Shown here piece by piece: positions 18,300-25,653 of a stretch of 64,000 bases of DNA. Below the pieces are notes generated by a model that was not told the origin of the DNA, ran no database searches, and was given only the letters and a program-made list of their open reading frames with translations. Position 1 is the stretch's first letter. Each line of letters begins with the position of its first letter. Source of the DNA: Mariniplasma anaerobium (lineage in GTDB: Bacteria > Bacillota_I > Bacilli_A > Acholeplasmatales > Acholeplasmataceae); assembly GCF_016865445.1 (NCBI RefSeq), contig NZ_AP024412.1, forward strand, positions 868,001 to 932,000. The letters run 5' to 3'. Made by a program: the position numbers and the translations under genes.

Positions 18300-19409
18300 A
18301 TGAATATTATGTATCCTGATTATACAAACTCGATACTGAACGTATCACATAGTATACTTGATTTTTATCATGCTGGTGCAAGATATCCTGTTATACCGGA
18401 ATTAAAAGAAAAATTATCAGATGATATTAAACATGTATGTCTTGTTTTACTTGATGGTATGGGCATGAATATCATCGAAAAACATTTAGAAAAAGATACA
18501 TTTATAAGAAAAAACATAGCAAAAAAAATAACTTCTATATTTCCTCCAACTACTGTAGCTGCAACAAATGCAGTTTTGACCACAAATCTGCCATATCAAA
18601 GTGGATATTTAGGTTGGGTGCAATATTTTAAAAAAGAAGATGTCAATCTAACTGTATTTTTAAATGAAGATTTTTATGATGATTCTAAACATTTTCAAAA
18701 TGATTTTAAAGAAATGTATTTGAAACAAGACTTAATATATGATTATATAAAAAAATCTAGACCAGAAGTAAAAACTTATGAGTTGTTTCCATCTTTTAGA
18801 CCAAATGGATATAAAACTTTTCATCTACAAATGAAAAGATTACTAGAAATAACTCGAAAAAAAGAAGAGAATTTCTCATATGTATATTGGACACAACCCG
18901 ATATGCTTGAGCATGAAGTCGGTATTGATGATTTATTGGTTAAAAAGAAATTACAAGACTTAAATCAAGAATTAGAAGATTTTTCAAAGATGCTTAATGA
19001 TGATACAATTCTAATTGTAATTGCAGATCATGGATTGGTTAATGTAGAAGCGATTGACTTACATAAAAATGATCAGTTAATGAATTATTTATTAAGAAAA
19101 CCTTCAATGGAACCAAGAGCAACTAACTTCTTTGTTAAACCATTTAAAAAACAACAATTTGAAAAATTATTCAATGATATGTATTCGCAATATTATAAGT
19201 TGATGAGTAAGAATGAATTCTTGTCTAGTGGTTTAATTGGTCAAGGCAAAAAGCATCCTTTACTAGATACATTTTTAGGAGATTATATTGCTATTGCGAC
19301 ATCTAATAAGTTTTTTAAATTTAAAGATGGCGTAACATTTAAAGGACATCACGCTGGCCTTTGTCAAGGTGAAATGGAAGTCCCATTGATCATTTATAAA
19401 AATAAATAA
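18300..19409 (+). CDS. Alkaline phosphatase superfamily protein (nucleotide pyrophosphatase/phosphodiesterase type)
   Basis: A 369-residue protein with the metal-binding framework of the alkaline phosphatase superfamily. 'VCLVLLDGMGMNII' supplies the first metal aspartate, 'PPTTVAATNAVLTT' contains the likely threonine nucleophile, 'QPDMLEHEVG' and 'IVIADHGLVN' supply more metal ligands, and 'FKGHHAGL' the last histidine. This pattern is that of type I phosphodiesterase/nucleotide pyrophosphatases. There is no signal peptide, so it should be cytoplasmic. The ATG at 18300 starts one base after the pdp stop; an upstream in-frame ATG at 18252 would lie inside pdp. Co-transcription with pdp suggests a nucleotide-related substrate, unproven. 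Confidence 0.85.
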   Translation: MNIMYPDYTNSILNVSHSILDFYHAGARYPVIPELKEKLSDDIKHVCLVLLDGMGMNIIEKHLEKDTFIRKNIAKKITSIFPPTTVAATNAVLTTNLPYQSGYLGWVQYFKKEDVNLTVFLNEDFYDDSKHFQNDFKEMYLKQDLIYDYIKKSRPEVKTYELFPSFRPNGYKTFHLQMKRLLEITRKKEENFSYVYWTQPDMLEHEVGIDDLLVKKKLQDLNQELEDFSKMLNDDTILIVIADHGLVNVEAIDLHKNDQLMNYLLRKPSMEPRATNFFVKPFKKQQFEKLFNDMYSQYYKLMSKNEFLSSGLIGQGKKHPLLDTFLGDYIAIATSNKFFKFKDGVTFKGHHAGLCQGEMEVPLIIYKNK

Positions 19410-19415
19410 AAAAAT

Positions 19416-19450
19416 AGCACCTCCTCAATATCATGAGGAAGTGCTTTTTA
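19416..19450. terminator. Strong bidirectional terminator
   Basis: AGCAC-TCCTCA pairs with TGAGGA-GTGCT (19416-19427 with 19434-19445; one mismatch), with T runs on both strands. It serves the phosphodiesterase gene and the converging SPFH gene. Confidence 0.9.
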
Positions 19451-19468
19451 TATGCTTTTATTTAATTT

Positions 19469-20428
19469 TTATTTCTTTGCTACAGTTTTTGCTACTTTTT
19501 CATCTTTTGCAAATTCAGCAGCCATCATAACTGATGATGCTAAGTCTGTAATATTTGTAGGTACAACAAGTTTAGTAGATTGACCGTTTGCAACTAAAGC
19601 CAATGCTTCATAAGCCTTAATTGTTAATACTGCATGATCTGGTTTAGTATCTTTAATTAACTTGATACCTAATGCTTCAGCTTCTTTTAACTTATAAATA
19701 GCTGATGCTTCACCTTCAGCCTCTAAAATCTTTTGTTGTTTAACAGCGTTTGCTCTTAGAATAACAGCTTCAGCTTCACCTTCAGCTTTTAAGATTTCCG
19801 CACGTTTTTGACCTTCAGCAATTAAGATGTTTTGACGTTTTTCACGTTCAGCACGCATTTGTTTTTCCATTGAGTCTCTAATGTCTTTAGGTGGAAGAAT
19901 GTTTTTAACTTCCACACGGTTAACTTTAATGCCCCATGGGTCAGTTGCTTCATCTAAAATCATACGCATCTTTGTGTTAATTAGATCTCTTGATGTTAAT
20001 GTTTCATCTAAATCAAGATCACCGATAATATTACGTAATGTAGTAGCTGATATCTTTTCAATAGCTAACATAGGATTTGCTGTGCCATATGTATAAGCTT
20101 TTGGATCTGTAATTGAGAAGAATACAACAGTATCAATTTGCATGGTTACGTTATCTTTAGTAATAACAGGTTGTGGATCGAAATCTTTAACTTGTTCTTT
20201 TAATGAAACTTGACTAACAACGCGATCTAGAATTGGAACTAAGAAGTGAATACCAACGCCCCAAGTTGTAGAATACCCGCCTAAACGTTCAATAACATAC
20301 TTTTTAGTTTGTGTAACTAATCTAAAACTAGCTGCGGCAATTAACAATAATAAACCGCCAACAATCAATAATGTTATACCAACTGCACCTAACATTACTG
20401 GTGAAATAAATAATTCTAAAATACTCAT
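19469..20428 (-). CDS. SPFH/stomatin-family membrane protein
   Basis: Membrane-anchored SPFH (stomatin/prohibitin/flotillin) protein of 319 residues. It has one N-terminal helix (about 10-35), then the SPFH domain (about 40-200) with 'YVIERLGGYSTTWGVGIHFLVPILDRVV', 'TSRDLINTKMRMILDEATDPWGIKVNRVEVKNILPP' and 'MEKQMRAEREKRQNILIAEGQKRAEILKAEGEAEA', which begins the C-terminal coiled coil. Such proteins form oligomeric membrane platforms. It lies 22 bases downstream of the NfeD gene, the classical SPFH-NfeD pairing. It is transcribed with the two genes upstream from the promoter at 21274-21302. Confidence 0.93.
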   Translation of the reverse strand: MSILELFISPVMLGAVGITLLIVGGLLLLIAAASFRLVTQTKKYVIERLGGYSTTWGVGIHFLVPILDRVVSQVSLKEQVKDFDPQPVITKDNVTMQIDTVVFFSITDPKAYTYGTANPMLAIEKISATTLRNIIGDLDLDETLTSRDLINTKMRMILDEATDPWGIKVNRVEVKNILPPKDIRDSMEKQMRAEREKRQNILIAEGQKRAEILKAEGEAEAVILRANAVKQQKILEAEGEASAIYKLKEAEALGIKLIKDTKPDHAVLTIKAYEALALVANGQSTKLVVPTNITDLASSVMMAAEFAKDEKVAKTVAKK

Positions 20429-20450
20429 ATTTTTCCTCTTTTCTTAAAAA

Positions 20451-20873
20451 TTATATTTTTTTAACAATCAATTTGTTGCCTTCAACATCTAAAACTCTAA
20501 TCTTTTGACCAACTTCAATATTTTCATCAGCAATTGCTGACCATTCTTGAGAACGCAATTTGATACGCCCGATGCCATTAGACATGATTGAAGATGTCAC
20601 AATACCTTCTTGGCCAATAACTGAATCAACATTGGTTTTAATCTCATTAACTTTAAAGTATTTGATAACAACTGGTCTGGTAAACAGTAGTAATACAGCA
20701 GTAACTAGTATAAATGATACAACTTGTATTGCAGGATTCACTTCAAATAGTGAAAGTACAAAACTAGGAATTGCACCAAGTGAAAACCAGATACTTACCA
20801 AGTCCGCAGTCGCAAATTCAAATGCTAATGCAACTACAAAAACACCTAACCAAAGCCAAATAAACCATTCCAT
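20451..20873 (-). CDS. NfeD-family membrane protein (short form)
   Basis: Short NfeD protein, 140 residues. Three hydrophobic segments occupy about residues 1-70, and a C-terminal OB-fold domain contains 'VDSVIGQEGIVTSSIMSNGIGRIKLRSQEWSAIADENIEVGQKIRVLDVEGNKLIV', the characteristic NfeD C-terminal repeat-like sequence. The long form's ClpP-like protease domain is absent. NfeD proteins are genetic partners of SPFH proteins. AGGAGG lies before the start, two bases after the stop of the 124-residue gene. Confidence 0.93.
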   Translation of the reverse strand: MEWFIWLWLGVFVVALAFEFATADLVSIWFSLGAIPSFVLSLFEVNPAIQVVSFILVTAVLLLFTRPVVIKYFKVNEIKTNVDSVIGQEGIVTSSIMSNGIGRIKLRSQEWSAIADENIEVGQKIRVLDVEGNKLIVKKI

Positions 20874-20874
20874 A

Positions 20875-21249
20875 TTAGACCTCCTCTTTCAAATCCATGA
20901 TCAGGATCTGTTCTTTCTCATTCCAATTTGCTTTAAATTTTTTTGTTTCATTTTCTAAATCTATATGTGCCATTGAAATGATTTCTTCCATAAATGCTTT
21001 ATTGGTTACACGACTATAAGATGATTTGACAGTAATTCTATATTTACTGCTATCAGATACATCATGTCTTAGTGCGTGTTCCTTATTTAAAGGTTTTATG
21101 AAAACTGTTTTCTTATCTTTATTATAACCTAACATTACACTATACGCATTTTCAAAGAAAGTTGTAGCAGGCTTATTCAATGTAAGATTGCCCTTTGCTA
21201 GTGTCACAATACAATCTTTCGGTCTTTCATTAAACCAAGTAATTTCCAT
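20875..21249 (-). CDS. Hypothetical protein of 124 residues in the SPFH/NfeD operon
   Basis: I do not recognise this protein. It is small and probably soluble, with a beta-rich first half ('DCIVTLAKGNLTLNKPATTFF', 'YSVMLGYNKDKKTVFIKPL') that looks like a short barrel or swapped-hairpin fold, and a charged second half. It is the first gene after a good promoter and is followed two bases later by NfeD, so it may work with the SPFH/NfeD membrane platform. An AAAGGAG site supports the start. Confidence 0.75.
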   Translation of the reverse strand: MEITWFNERPKDCIVTLAKGNLTLNKPATTFFENAYSVMLGYNKDKKTVFIKPLNKEHALRHDVSDSSKYRITVKSSYSRVTNKAFMEEIISMAHIDLENETKKFKANWNEKEQILIMDLKEEV

Positions 21250-21273
21250 AAGATATCACTCCTTTATGCATAC

Positions 21274-21302
21274 ATTATACAATAAAATTATTTAAAATAC
21301 AA
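21274..21302 (-). promoter_or_regulatory. Promoter of the 124-residue protein/NfeD/SPFH operon
   Basis: On the reverse strand, TTGTAT (21302-21297) and a perfect TATAAT (21279-21274) are separated by 17 bases, 25 bases before the start codon. Confidence 0.8.
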
Positions 21303-21317
21303 CAAAATTACATTTAA

Positions 21318-21767
21318 TTATTTAAAATTAAGTTCCTCGATTAAAAATCCATATGTTTTTGCATAGTCAATAGTCTCTGATAAAATTTCTTCTATATCCA
21401 TTTCTGCTTCTAAAGCTTCTTTAATATATGTGTGAATTGTATCATTAGAGTCTAATGAAGCATAAACGTAAGTTTTTGGATCAGTTATTGTCATATTGTA
21501 ACTTATTTCAATGGTTTTATTTATATCTTCATTTTCAATTATTGTTAATTTCTTTTTTATATGTTGTTTCTTAAGACTTACAGTTTGTATATTACGATCA
21601 AGAAGTGGAACAACAAAATAGATGCCTGGTTGATCAAGTAATTTATGAAAACTACCTAATCTTTCTATGATCATAACCTCATCTTGTCTAACGATTTTTA
21701 TGTTAGGTAACATGAGTAGAATAATCAATCCTAAAAATAGTAAAATAATTGTTAATATATCTGGCAT
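21318..21767 (-). CDS. Truncated-form SPFH domain protein (149 residues)
   Basis: A second SPFH protein consisting of one N-terminal membrane helix (about 4-22) and a single SPFH domain. 'IVRQDEVMIIERLGSFHKLLDQPGIYFVVPLLDRNIQ' is clearly homologous to the same region of the longer SPFH protein at 19469. The sequence ends at about the point where the SPFH domain ends, with no coiled coil. The reading frame is clean with a stop codon and its own AAAGGA site, so it is a short gene rather than an obvious frameshifted remnant. Whether it modifies the full-length paralogue is speculation. Confidence 0.82.
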   Translation of the reverse strand: MPDILTIILLFLGLIILLMLPNIKIVRQDEVMIIERLGSFHKLLDQPGIYFVVPLLDRNIQTVSLKKQHIKKKLTIIENEDINKTIEISYNMTITDPKTYVYASLDSNDTIHTYIKEALEAEMDIEEILSETIDYAKTYGFLIEELNFK

Positions 21768-21797
21768 ATGCCCACGTCCTTTATTTTTGTTTTATAG

Positions 21798-21826
21798 TTG
21801 TTTTTATGAAATATATATGATAATAT
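21798..21826 (+). promoter_or_regulatory. Promoter of the thiT transcript
   Basis: TTGTTT (21798-21803) and TAATAT (21821-21826) are 17 bases apart, with TGA just before the -10 (extended form). Transcription would start about 10 bases before the TPP riboswitch. Confidence 0.6.
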
Positions 21827-21835
21827 TTAGATGGT

Positions 21836-21922
21836 CACTACGGGGAGCTTAAATGCTGAGAGGACGAGTCATCGTCGACCCGAATAACCTGATCTGGATC
21901 ATACCAGCGGAGGGATAGTCGT
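21836..21922 (+). promoter_or_regulatory. TPP (THI-box) riboswitch
   Basis: Conserved TPP-aptamer sequences are present in order: CGGGGAGC (21841), GCTGAGAGGACGA (21855 onward), GACCCG, ACCTGATCTGGAT (21888 onward) and ACCAGCGGAGGGA. It lies directly upstream of a thiamine transporter gene, where TPP would repress. Confidence 0.97.
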
Positions 21923-21946
21923 TAAACGAATCAATCGAACTATCAT

Positions 21947-21977
21947 TTTCTTTGGAATATCCATAGAAATTTTTTTA
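21947..21977 (+). terminator. Expression-platform terminator of the TPP riboswitch
   Basis: TTTCTTTGGA (21947-21956) pairs with TCCATAGAAA (21960-21969) with one mismatch and is followed by seven T. Its position between the aptamer and the thiT ribosome site suggests control by transcription termination. An upstream GATAGT/ACTATC pairing (about 21914 and 21939) could be the alternative structure. Confidence 0.7.
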
Positions 21978-21997
21978 TTTTCTAAGGAGGAAAAGAA

Positions 21998-22684
21998 ATG
22001 AATCAAAAATCAGAAACAAGGAAAATGATTGCTACTATAAATTTATTAGCAATTGCAATCATTTTAGATGTATTAATCAATGCTATTCCGGTATTGAATT
22101 TGAGTATGCCTTTTGGAGGCAAATTCTTTGGAATATCTATGTTGCCAATCGTTATGATTGGGCTCATGTTTGGGTTAAAATATGGATTAATTTCAGGTTT
22201 TATTTATGCAATGTATAATTTTGGAATCGATTATATCATTTATATCGAAGCTTTAAAATCTACATTAGAAGCATGGACTGGGGAATCTTGGGGAGCATTT
22301 AAAATATTTATGCTTATCCTTTTTGATTACATCATTCCATTTATGGCATTTGGATTATCTGGTCTATTTAAAGAAGGATTTAAAACAAAAGCTAAATTTA
22401 TTTATGCTTTTGTGACTGTAAGTATTGTTCGTTTGATTTCTTCGACAATAAGTGGTGTTATCCTCTGGTCTAGCAGTATAACTTATGCTGTTGATCAAGT
22501 AGAACAAGGAGAAGCAAATCAAAATATTGCAACTCAACTATTTTCATTTGTTGGAAATAAGATTTGGTTATATTCTTTAGGCTATAATTTAATATATATA
22601 GTCTCAACACTCATTGTTACATTGATTATAGGTCTTTTATCATTTAAGAGATTGCAAGCAATTACACAAGATTATGCTATTTAG
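21998..22684 (+). CDS. thiT: Energy-coupled thiamine transporter substrate-binding protein ThiT
   Basis: Membrane S-component of an ECF transporter that binds thiamine and works with a shared EcfAAT module (not in this window). The 228-residue protein has about six membrane helices. 'LPIVMIGLMFGLKYGLISGFIYAMYNFGIDY' and a mid-protein tryptophan-rich stretch near 'EAWTGESWGAFK' resemble the ThiT thiamine-binding region. The TPP riboswitch upstream is strong independent support. AAGGAGG lies before the ATG. Its last eight bases overlap the end of the converging recU gene. Confidence 0.92.
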   Translation: MNQKSETRKMIATINLLAIAIILDVLINAIPVLNLSMPFGGKFFGISMLPIVMIGLMFGLKYGLISGFIYAMYNFGIDYIIYIEALKSTLEAWTGESWGAFKIFMLILFDYIIPFMAFGLSGLFKEGFKTKAKFIYAFVTVSIVRLISSTISGVILWSSSITYAVDQVEQGEANQNIATQLFSFVGNKIWLYSLGYNLIYIVSTLIVTLIIGLLSFKRLQAITQDYAI

Positions 22685-23258
22685 CAAAATAATGTTGTTC
22701 AATAACTTTTAAATAATCTAATCTAGGTATATATCCAAAAGATATAGGATAAGCAGAATCTTTAAATGTTTGATAAGGGATGGATTTTCGTCCCTTTTTT
22801 TCATCATTTTGCAAATCCCAATATTTAAATAATATTGCTGAAGGTAAAATATAATATTCATTAAATTGTTTGAAATGAACAATTAAAAAAGCAATGCCTC
22901 CATGAGATGCAACTTGTTTTAAATGCTCAATTTGATGCAAGTGAATGTTCTTTAAAGGCATAGATGTCTTTGAATTTGTTTCTTTAGCATCAAAATCGAT
23001 GTATCTGCCTTTATAAATACCGTTAAAATCTGTTGTTGAAGGTGTTTTATAATAAGCTTCAACAATTTTTGCTTTATTTCTGGCAGGATAACTCACACCT
23101 ACAACTTGTATCGGTGTTGGTTTTTTATGAATAACCGCAATATCATTTATTAAATAATATTGATTTGTAGTTTCAATATCATTTTCTAGAGTCATCCCAA
23201 GATTGGCACGATTATTTGTCTTATTTTGTGTTTTTCTTTTTATTGGATAATTGATCAT
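22677..23258 (-). CDS. recU: Holliday junction resolvase RecU
   Basis: Homodimeric endonuclease resolving recombination junctions, the Firmicute counterpart of RuvC. The 193-residue protein has the N-terminal 'NRANLGMTLENDIETTNQYYL' and the nuclease core 'GRYIDFDAKETNSKTSMPLKNIHLHQIEHL', with the conserved D, E and K of the restriction-enzyme-like fold. 'GGIAFLIVHF' follows, then the 'SIPYQTF' and 'YPISFGYIPRLDYL' C-terminal blocks. AGGTGAAA lies before the start. It converges on and overlaps thiT by eight bases with no terminator between them. Confidence 0.95.
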   Translation of the reverse strand: MINYPIKRKTQNKTNNRANLGMTLENDIETTNQYYLINDIAVIHKKPTPIQVVGVSYPARNKAKIVEAYYKTPSTTDFNGIYKGRYIDFDAKETNSKTSMPLKNIHLHQIEHLKQVASHGGIAFLIVHFKQFNEYYILPSAILFKYWDLQNDEKKGRKSIPYQTFKDSAYPISFGYIPRLDYLKVIEQHYFAK

Positions 23259-23303
23259 ATGTTTTCACCTATCTTAATCTTATCACATAAGAAGTAAAAA
23301 TCG

Positions 23304-23331
23304 TTGTTATATGTAAAAAAAATGGTATAAT
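23304..23331 (+). promoter_or_regulatory. Promoter of the RNase J gene
   Basis: TTGTTA (23304-23309) and TATAAT (23326-23331) are separated by 16 bases. The transcript would have a leader of about 50 bases. Confidence 0.75.
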
Positions 23332-23389
23332 AAAAACAGTTAAAAAACGTTACGAAACACCATATGTTTTTAATAAAGGAAGTGTTATT

Positions 23390-25063
23390 TTGAGTCAAAT
23401 TAGATTTTTCGCATTGGGTGGACTAGGTGAAAACGGGAAAAACATGTATGTTATAGATGTTGATCGCGATTTATATATCCTTGATGCAGGTATTAAATAT
23501 CCAAGTTCGGAATTATATGGAGTAGATGAAATCATTCCTGATTATAAGGTTTTATTACGCGCTAAAAACAGAATTAAAGGTATCTTTTTGTCACATGCAC
23601 ATGAGGATCATATTAGTGCACTACCTCATATACTTAAAGATTTAAATGTTCCAGTATACGCTACAAATTTTACAATGCAAATTGTTAAAGATTTACTAAA
23701 AGAAGCTGAATTTAATCTTGAAGAACTTACATTAAATACAATTAGCCAAAATAGTATCATTAAATTTGGGAATGTTCGTGTATCTTTTTTTAATACAACA
23801 CATTCAATTCCTGAATCTGTTGGTATTGCGATTCATACAGTAGATGGTGTCATTGTCTATACATCTGATTTTACATTTGATCAAAGCGGTCATTTAAAAT
23901 ATCAAACAGATTTTAGAAAAATTAATGAACTTGCTGAAAAGCATGTTTTACTGTTGTTAAGCGAATCATTAGGATCTACACTTGTGCTTAATGGTGGTGT
24001 GAATCAAAGCTTAGATCATAAATTAAATAGTATTTACGCAAATGCTGAAGGACGTATTATCGTATCCTTGTTTTCATCAGATTTAAAGAAAATCCAAAGA
24101 GTTGTTGATATGAGTTTACAACATCATAAAAAGATAGCAATTATTGGTAGAAGAGCGCAAAGAATTGTTGATATCGCGATTGCTGATGGATATTTAGATA
24201 TTCCTAAAACAAGTTTAATTAATCTTAAATTTATTGATGATAAAAATAAAAATGATGACCCAAATATCGTAGCATTAGTTACGGGTAATCGTCATGAACC
24301 ATTCTTTATGTTACAAAGAATGTGTAAAAAAGCTGATCGATTGATTCATATTACTGAACAAGATACAGTCGTGTTAATGACTCCACCTGTACCAGGTACT
24401 GAAAAAATGGCAGCAAGAACACTAGATGTACTATATAGAAGTGATGCGATTGTTGAAAATATTGATAAAAGATTATTAACATCGGCGCATGCGACTGGTG
24501 AAGAATTAAAAATGATGATTAATTTATTAAAACCTAAATATATCATTCCAACCATTGGGGAATATAGACACCAATATGGATTAAAAAAATTAGCAGAAGA
24601 AATCGGATATGATTCTGATCACGTCTTTATCTTAGATAACGGTGATGTTTTAAATATTAAGGATAAAGATTTATTTATATCTAGAAATGAAATCAGCGTT
24701 GGAGAAATCTTAATTGACGGAACTGCTGTTGGTGATGTTAATGACTATGTGATGAAAGATAGAGAATTACTAGCTGAAGATGGTGCGTTATTAATCGTTG
24801 CTCATGTTTCACCTAAGTATAAAAAGATCTTAGGTGATGTAGAAATCGTGACTAAAGGCTTTGTTTATGTTCAAGAATCAGAAGAAATACTAAATAATAT
24901 TAAACAATTATTTTATAAAGCCAGTGAAAAACATTTAAAAGGTAAATATATCAATTGGAATGAATATAAAAGAGATGTAAGAAATGAAATCAATAGATAT
25001 ATCTATCAAGAAATAAAAAGAAGACCGATTACTATACCAGTGATTATATCAACTGAAATTTAG
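23390..25063 (+). CDS. rnj: Ribonuclease J
   Basis: Metallo-beta-lactamase/beta-CASP ribonuclease with 5'-exonuclease and endonuclease activity, central to RNA turnover in Firmicutes. The 557-residue product has the zinc motif 'LSHAHEDHISALPH' at about residues 65-78, 'YTSDFTFDQS' and the beta-CASP segment, then a C-terminal dimerisation domain. The start is TTG at 23390: AAAGGA at 23376-23381 is well placed, and the resulting SQIRFFALGGLGENGKNMY matches the usual N-terminus. Only one RNase J gene is in the window, so I do not decide between J1 and J2. Confidence 0.95.
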   Translation: MSQIRFFALGGLGENGKNMYVIDVDRDLYILDAGIKYPSSELYGVDEIIPDYKVLLRAKNRIKGIFLSHAHEDHISALPHILKDLNVPVYATNFTMQIVKDLLKEAEFNLEELTLNTISQNSIIKFGNVRVSFFNTTHSIPESVGIAIHTVDGVIVYTSDFTFDQSGHLKYQTDFRKINELAEKHVLLLLSESLGSTLVLNGGVNQSLDHKLNSIYANAEGRIIVSLFSSDLKKIQRVVDMSLQHHKKIAIIGRRAQRIVDIAIADGYLDIPKTSLINLKFIDDKNKNDDPNIVALVTGNRHEPFFMLQRMCKKADRLIHITEQDTVVLMTPPVPGTEKMAARTLDVLYRSDAIVENIDKRLLTSAHATGEELKMMINLLKPKYIIPTIGEYRHQYGLKKLAEEIGYDSDHVFILDNGDVLNIKDKDLFISRNEISVGEILIDGTAVGDVNDYVMKDRELLAEDGALLIVAHVSPKYKKILGDVEIVTKGFVYVQESEEILNNIKQLFYKASEKHLKGKYINWNEYKRDVRNEINRYIYQEIKRRPITIPVIISTEI

Positions 25064-25072
25064 GAGGATATG

Positions 25073-25564
25073 ATGAAAATCTATACAAAGCGTGGAGATT
25101 TTGGACAAACAGATTTATTAAGAAGACGAGTTAAGAAAAATGATTTATACATCGAAGTTAATGGACAATTAGATGAAGTGATGGCAACACTTTTAGTTGC
25201 TAAACAGCATGTAAAAGACATAGAGATATTATCTGATTTAGATAAAATCCATCAAGTTATTTTTCAAATGGCTTTTGAGATTGCTTTAGATGATGAGAAT
25301 GATTTTAAAGTATTTGATGAGAATGTATCTTGGTTAGAACATCGTATTGATCAAATGGATGAAACTTTAGAAAAACTGACTAAATTTATTCAATTAGATC
25401 AAAGTATGGCTGCAGCTTGGTTAAATATGGCTCGTGTTAAAACAAGAACTGCTGAACGTGCACTCATTGAATTAAATGATCATAAAACGCTAAATGAACA
25501 GAGCTTAAAATTTATGAATAGACTCTCAGATTATTTGTTTACAGCAGGTAGAATATTTAACTAA
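25073..25564 (+). CDS. ATP:cob(I)alamin adenosyltransferase (PduO/MMAB type)
   Basis: Transfers the adenosyl group of ATP to reduced cobalamin, forming coenzyme B12. The 163-residue protein has the N-terminal ATP-loop variant 'YTKRGDFGQTDLL' (usually TGxGDxGxT), 'VNGQLDEVMATLL' and the signature 'RVKTRTAERALIEL'. AGGAGG at 25062-25067 best serves the ATG at 25073 rather than one three bases earlier. It follows RNase J closely, so it is probably read from that promoter. A terminator then separates it from the ornithine operon, whose OraSE enzyme needs this cofactor. Confidence 0.92.
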   Translation: MKIYTKRGDFGQTDLLRRRVKKNDLYIEVNGQLDEVMATLLVAKQHVKDIEILSDLDKIHQVIFQMAFEIALDDENDFKVFDENVSWLEHRIDQMDETLEKLTKFIQLDQSMAAAWLNMARVKTRTAERALIELNDHKTLNEQSLKFMNRLSDYLFTAGRIFN

Positions 25565-25565
25565 C

Positions 25566-25597
25566 AATAAGATAAGTATACTTATCTTATTTTTTTG
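25566..25597 (+). terminator. Perfect-palindrome terminator
   Basis: A 26-base perfect palindrome (25566-25591, two 13-base halves) built on AATAAGATAAGTA is followed by a run of T. It ends the RNase J/adenosyltransferase transcript. Confidence 0.9.
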
Positions 25598-25599
25598 AT

Positions 25600-25628
25600 T
25601 TACAATGTAAGCGGTTTCGTGTTATCAT
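25600..25628 (+). promoter_or_regulatory. Promoter of the ornithine fermentation operon
   Basis: TTACAA (25600-25605) and TATCAT (25623-25628) are separated by 17 bases, with a TG one base before the -10 (extended form). The weak -35 fits a regulated promoter. Confidence 0.6.
25605..25620 (+). promoter_or_regulatory. Candidate CcpA-binding cre site in the ornithine operon promoter
   Basis: ATGTAAGCGGTTTCGT matches the consensus WTGNNARCGNWWWCAW at 15 of 16 positions. It sits between the -35 and -10, where a bound CcpA would block RNA polymerase, so the operon is probably repressed when preferred sugars are present (inference). Confidence 0.6.
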
Positions 25629-25653
25629 AGTCTTGATGAAAGAAGGTATATAT

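Noticed and set aside
21318-21767. Short SPFH gene as a frameshifted pseudogene
   Set aside because: The frame is clean, ends at the domain boundary, has its own ribosome site, and no coiled-coil remnant is seen in other frames downstream.
23340-23365. Weak cre-like sequence upstream of the RNase J gene
   Set aside because: At least three mismatches to the consensus, including outer positions; not distinguishable from chance in AT-rich DNA.
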